The notes under the pieces are model-generated. The model was not told where the DNA came from, did not search any database, and was given only the letters and a program-made list of their open reading frames with translations. Of a stretch of 28,063 nucleotides of DNA, positions 24,971 through 28,063 are shown piece after piece (the first letter of the stretch is position 1; each line of letters begins with the position of its first letter). The position numbers were made by a program, and so were the translations under genes. This DNA comes from a virus, in the IMG/VR virus record IMGVR_UViG_3300042453_001289, positions 1-28,063 of that record, one strand, 5' to 3'.

Positions 24971-25106
24971 ATAAATAATCTAGCATTTCATCAATAATAT
25001 ACTCAAGTACAAACTGACGGACAACCATATCCTGTTCAACAAGACCATTGTGGATGTATTCGTACAACTCCTCTTTGTCAATCATTAATAGAATAGATTG
25101 TTTCAT
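24945..25106 (-). CDS. Small acidic protein of unknown function
   Basis: A 53-aa open frame on the minus strand, ATG at 25106-25104, with AGGGGGAG five bases upstream and an ATGA overlap with the resolvase stop. The sequence is acidic and helical (IDKEELYEYIHNGLVEQDMV, then RQFVLEYIIDEMLDYL). No family recognised. It ends inside the 3' end of the phosphoesterase gene on the other strand. The strong ribosome site and coupling support it as real. Confidence 0.75.
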   Translation of the reverse strand: MKQSILLMIDKEELYEYIHNGLVEQDMVVRQFVLEYIIDEMLDYLSMSSPVIE

Positions 25107-25600
25107 TTCGACTCCCCCTTGTACTTGGTATAATATAAACCGTGGCGAATGGCATCACGCATGTGGTCATTCGTCTTTTTGTCTTGACAATAGTATAGCT
25201 TATTTCGCTTTTCAATGATACCTTGTTTGACTAAAATTTCGTCTGAGAATCGAATCTTACAGCTTGGGTCTTGAAAATGAATTGGAATACCAAAATCTCC
25301 ACAATAGTAACGAATGACCCCAATGAGTTGTGGTGTTTCTAGTGTTGACCATGACTGAGCCATAGCTTTACTAGCTTGTAGTTTGTAAGATTCGCAAACA
25401 ACTTCTAGGTCATCTTCATCCCATGAATGGTTCTCACGAACTTTGCTTAAAATCCTACTCCAATAAAGTATTTGAGTTTCAAAATCTTCCGATCGGATAT
25501 CGCCAAAATCTTTTAGTTTTCCGTCAATGAATAGTGCCCATCCTGTAATACCTTTACCTTCGTGGAAGTTTCCTGACGGGTCAAGTGCAAGTATCTTCAT
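25103..25600 (-). CDS. RuvC-like Holliday junction resolvase
   Basis: A 165-aa nuclease of the RNase H-like RuvC group, probably cutting four-way junctions or branches so that replicated DNA can be packaged. Acidic residues are D7 (LALDPSG), E70 (VVCESY), and D145/D149 in NDHMRDAIRHGLYY. GITGWALF near residues 17-24 and ETPQLIGVIRYYC around 88-100 are standard for phage RuvC-like proteins. The ATG overlaps the previous stop as ATGA. T7-like phages usually use an unrelated endonuclease I here, so this is a functional replacement. Confidence 0.9.
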   Translation of the reverse strand: MKILALDPSGNFHEGKGITGWALFIDGKLKDFGDIRSEDFETQILYWSRILSKVRENHSWDEDDLEVVCESYKLQASKAMAQSWSTLETPQLIGVIRYYCGDFGIPIHFQDPSCKIRFSDEILVKQGIIEKRNKLYYCQDKKTNDHMRDAIRHGLYYTKYKGESK

Positions 25601-25815
25601 ACGTCACACTTTCCGCCGCGGCAATCCATTCCGTACACTTCTGCTTCCGTAGGCATCTTGTAGTGTCTAATACTTTCCCACATCGAGCGGTGAAAAATGT
25701 CACCGTTATAATACTTTAGAGATTCCTCATACAACTCTGCGAAGTGTGGCTTACAAACTCGAATCAATGAAAAGTTAATCTCAGATTTACGATCGCACTT
25801 AGGTACAGCACACAT
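25597..25815 (-). CDS. Small Cys-rich, probably zinc-binding protein
   Basis: A 72-aa protein between polymerase and resolvase. The ATG at 25815 is chosen because AAAGGA lies 8 bases upstream; starts at 25824 (ATGA overlap with the polymerase stop) or 25839 are alternatives. C2, C7, C21 and H24 (CAVPKC ... CKPH) form a likely zinc site; C65 and C70 (DCRGGKC) form another pair. The middle is helical and aromatic. No family recognised. Zinc-binding replication accessory or nucleic-acid binder are possible by context only. Confidence 0.75.
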   Translation of the reverse strand: MCAVPKCDRKSEINFSLIRVCKPHFAELYEESLKYYNGDIFHRSMWESIRHYKMPTEAEVYGMDCRGGKCDV

Positions 25816-25820
25816 AGTCG

Positions 25821-27902
25821 TCATCCTTTCTCTGCCCAATTTGTAGTTGTCTTTTCAATCTCAGCGATGATTGGAACTTGAATCTTTGGTGTATACTCCA
25901 TAATCTTTTGAATCTCTGGGATAATCCATTCTTCTCCATCGTAGACTTCGAACTGTAGTTCATCGTGAACGTACAATAGTAGTCTGCTTTTAAGCGAGTT
26001 TGTTTCTAAAAATCGGTCAATCTCAATCAATTTTAGCTTTAAATCGTCTGCACACGTACCTTGAATCAGGTAATTACCGCACTTGTAGAACCTTTTATTG
26101 TCTGATAGGTAATACCTTCTACCATAAACGTTTTCTACGAAGCCTTTCCTATGCATCGCTTCAGATACTTTATTCTGATACTCGACTACAATCGGGAATG
26201 AATCGGTGTATCCATCAGCTAGAGCTTTCGCTTCGTCTAAAGAAATTTCAAGAGCGTCTGATGCTTTCTGATATCCGCCACCATAATTTCGCATGAAGTT
26301 AAACATCTTACCAACGTTTCTCCATGCCTTAAATTGTTTCTCATCCAACGTGCTTCTGTCAATGCCCAATTTTTCTAAAGCTCGCAACGTGGTCTGTGTA
26401 TGCACGTCTGTTGGTGTCCATGGTGTGCCTGATTCTGTTAGCCACGCAGAGTTGCCGTCATACTGCTCTTTCCATCGTTTACGTTCTTCCATATCACTGT
26501 AATTGTAGGTTTCCCCTGTTCTAGCGTGTACGCAGTTAAATGGCATATATGCTCGGCACAAGTTTGTATCTCCACCGAAGTAGAGCGTATAGTGACTTTG
26601 CACTCGCAGTTCAACTTGTGAGAAATCCAAGTAATAGATTGAGCTATAGCCATTGCCTGTTGGGGTAAACACTTTCCGAGGAAAAAATAGTTCCTCACCC
26701 GTTTCGTGATGATAGAGAGCACTTCTTGGAAATTGTTGAGCATCACCTGAAAACCTCCCTGACACAGGATGGAATTGTCCAAGCTGGAAGTAGAATCTAC
26801 CGTCATGCTCTGTGTTGTCAATGATACGATCAATATAGGTAGACAACCATTTTTCTGCTGTACGCCATTTCATGATGATAGAAGCTAATTCATCGCCATC
26901 TCGTTCCATCTTCTTCAGGAATGCCTTGTCTGTTGACCGCGGCGTTTCTTGCAAAATCTCCTGATAAATTTCTTTTATCACTGTGTGTTGTCCTGAATTA
27001 AAAGTCTTATCAGATAGTTCATGAGCTTTGGTCTTCAGGTCTTCGATGTATTCTTCTAACTTGTACTTTGATTCGTGTAGGTATAGCTGATCGGTTTGTA
27101 TCCCAACACGTTCTGTCTTGAATGTGATGCGGATGTTTGCAAACTCACATTCAAGTATCTTCCATTGCTCCCGATGCCGTACCACAGGTTCTGCTCTTTC
27201 CACAATCTGTGCGGTTAGAATTACGTCTGTCGCCAAGTAGGGTAGCATGATTTCCATAGGAACATCTTGATACGTAGGCTTGGGATATGTCTTCTTCCAA
27301 TCATTGTGGGTTTCAGTAACTTCAGGTGGGATGTCCTCCTTGCCGTCAAGGGCGGCTTGATAACGCTTCAATGACCATCCATGAAATTTTAAAAGAGCAA
27401 TCAATACTTTTCTGTCTTGTGATTCCTTAGCTCTTAACCATGCTTTAACTGCGTGTTCGTATTGGTCTGAGTTTGAATCGATGTACTTCTTTGCAATAGT
27501 CTTGAGAGCTAGGGAATCCCCGCCATCTCGTATACTGATTGCTTCGAAGCTCAGTCTGCACAAGCCCATCGTGTCGCCCCAATTGCGAATCTTGAGTATT
27601 TCGGAATCACCGACAACGTTGGCAGTCATGTGCATATCAAAGGTCGTATTGTGTGCATATACACGCTTGACTACCGAACTCCAATGTACGAGATACTTTA
27701 AGATTTCTTTCTCGGCAGGAAACACGAACACTCGGTTACGGAAACATATAGCGGCTAAGAAGGGTCGGTCTTTCTTCAGATGTATGCCTGTGGTTTCTGT
27801 GTCGTATGTGATGAACTCTGGCTTATCCCGAAGCAACGCACTTGTAATCACAGAAGGGTTGTCAGTATATTCAACGATGTATTCTTTGTCTGCTATTTTC
27901 AT
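25821..27902 (-). CDS. polA: DNA polymerase, family A, with 3'-5' proofreading domain
   Basis: A 693-aa replicative polymerase of T7-like size. The exonuclease comes first: Exo I D34/E36 (YDTETTG), Exo II D89 (NTTFD), Exo III Y222/D226 (YLATD), so proofreading residues are intact. The polymerase has SGRFSGDAQQFPR near 381-393, motif A DFSQVELR (426-433), motif B R528/K532/F536/YG at 540-541, and motif C HDE (646-648). There is no 5' nuclease domain. F536 sits where Phe or Tyr sets dideoxynucleotide discrimination; Phe predicts discrimination. Start ATG 27902 has AAGGGAG upstream and overlaps the preceding stop. It is the core of the minus-strand replication unit. Confidence 0.97.
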   Translation of the reverse strand: MKIADKEYIVEYTDNPSVITSALLRDKPEFITYDTETTGIHLKKDRPFLAAICFRNRVFVFPAEKEILKYLVHWSSVVKRVYAHNTTFDMHMTANVVGDSEILKIRNWGDTMGLCRLSFEAISIRDGGDSLALKTIAKKYIDSNSDQYEHAVKAWLRAKESQDRKVLIALLKFHGWSLKRYQAALDGKEDIPPEVTETHNDWKKTYPKPTYQDVPMEIMLPYLATDVILTAQIVERAEPVVRHREQWKILECEFANIRITFKTERVGIQTDQLYLHESKYKLEEYIEDLKTKAHELSDKTFNSGQHTVIKEIYQEILQETPRSTDKAFLKKMERDGDELASIIMKWRTAEKWLSTYIDRIIDNTEHDGRFYFQLGQFHPVSGRFSGDAQQFPRSALYHHETGEELFFPRKVFTPTGNGYSSIYYLDFSQVELRVQSHYTLYFGGDTNLCRAYMPFNCVHARTGETYNYSDMEERKRWKEQYDGNSAWLTESGTPWTPTDVHTQTTLRALEKLGIDRSTLDEKQFKAWRNVGKMFNFMRNYGGGYQKASDALEISLDEAKALADGYTDSFPIVVEYQNKVSEAMHRKGFVENVYGRRYYLSDNKRFYKCGNYLIQGTCADDLKLKLIEIDRFLETNSLKSRLLLYVHDELQFEVYDGEEWIIPEIQKIMEYTPKIQVPIIAEIEKTTTNWAEKG

Positions 27903-28063
27903 ATGCCGACTCCCTTCTGTGATAACGGTATTAGGTTTGCTTTCTCTTGTTCTCCTCGATAGTGCTCTACAGCTAAGCGAAGACGTCTTGTTGGTTCTAT
28001 GCCGTTTGATGATACATTTATGAGTGCTGTTGCTGACATATTACTTACCAAACGTCTAAACGC
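27899..28063 (-). CDS. Small protein upstream of polymerase, possibly running off the right edge
   Basis: The frame is open to the right edge. The first in-window ATG (28039-28037) would give a 46-aa protein beginning MSATALINVSSNGIEP. Only a weak ribosome site precedes that ATG, so the gene may begin outside the window. It ends in an ATGA overlap with the polymerase start, which makes it part of the same transcript. No family recognised; a likeness of SSNGIEP to ribonucleotide reductase was considered and dropped. Confidence 0.6.
   Translation of the reverse strand, partial: AFRRLVSNMSATALINVSSNGIEPTRRLRLAVEHYRGEQEKANLIPLSQKGVGI

Noticed and set aside
27481-28023. A 180-aa + strand frame opposite the start of the polymerase gene
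   Set aside because: It lies antisense to the conserved exonuclease domain, lacks a ribosome site and has no recognisable motif.
27899-28063. SSNGIEP in the right-edge protein resembles ATNGIEPPRG of class I ribonucleotide reductase
   Set aside because: In reductases well over a hundred residues follow that motif; here the protein ends about 30 residues later, and the following residues do not match.
1-28063. tRNA genes, CRISPR arrays, insertion sequences, integrase or attachment sites
   Set aside because: None were recognised; all longer stretches are coding, and no repeat-spacer pattern or transposase was seen. A tRNA scan would settle the first point.

Overview
The window is a 28 kb piece of the genome of a tailed double-stranded DNA phage, most likely a short-tailed (podovirus-like) one infecting a Gram-positive, Firmicutes-type host. 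The evidence is a family A DNA polymerase of T7-like size (693 aa), a late module with terminase, portal, scaffold, HK97-type capsid protein, nozzle-like tail protein and two very large ejection-type proteins, and no tape measure or sheath gene. Strong AGGAGG-type ribosome sites, many TTG and GTG starts, an M23 lysin ending in an S-layer-homology-like segment, and a low-GC background all fit a Firmicutes host. Some small genes resemble families I know mainly from aquatic phages, so this may be an environmental or metagenomic phage.

Layout on the + strand, about 1-24970: a gene cut by the left edge (possibly small terminase), terminase large subunit, a 93-aa protein and the portal; then a run of small, mostly basic genes (3947-5027) closed by an intrinsic terminator. 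A sigma-70-type promoter sits inside overlapping inverted repeats (5051-5087) and drives scaffold, decoration-like protein and major capsid protein. Next come a spike-base-like protein and a LamG-type fibre (7407-8491), two small proteins, a head-tail adaptor and an 845-aa nozzle protein (8484-12008). A fibre cassette follows whose last three genes are GC-rich (12391-14095). It leads into two GT-A glycosyltransferases, a holin and an M23 lysin (14092-16372). Then come a basic helical protein, a second terminator, and two large presumed ejection proteins of 632 and 1737 aa (17014-24144). The larger has an HExxH zincin motif and a C-terminus resembling large polyvalent proteins. A calcineurin-like phosphoesterase ends the + strand unit.

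The - strand, about 28063-24945, holds a convergent, tightly overlapping replication and recombination unit, in transcription order: a small protein running off the right edge, DNA polymerase, a Cys-rich small protein, a RuvC-like resolvase and a 53-aa protein. Its last gene overlaps the phosphoesterase tail to tail.

How the genes work together: the terminase packages DNA through the portal into a prohead built on the acidic scaffold. Adaptor and nozzle close the head and form the short tail. Fibres and spikes, perhaps glycosylated by the two transferases, bind the cell. The large ejection proteins would enter the host with the DNA, and holin plus lysin release progeny. No tRNA, CRISPR array, integrase, repressor gene or insertion sequence was seen. 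No stretch over 300 bases lacks a gene; the longest gap is the promoter region at 5028-5184.
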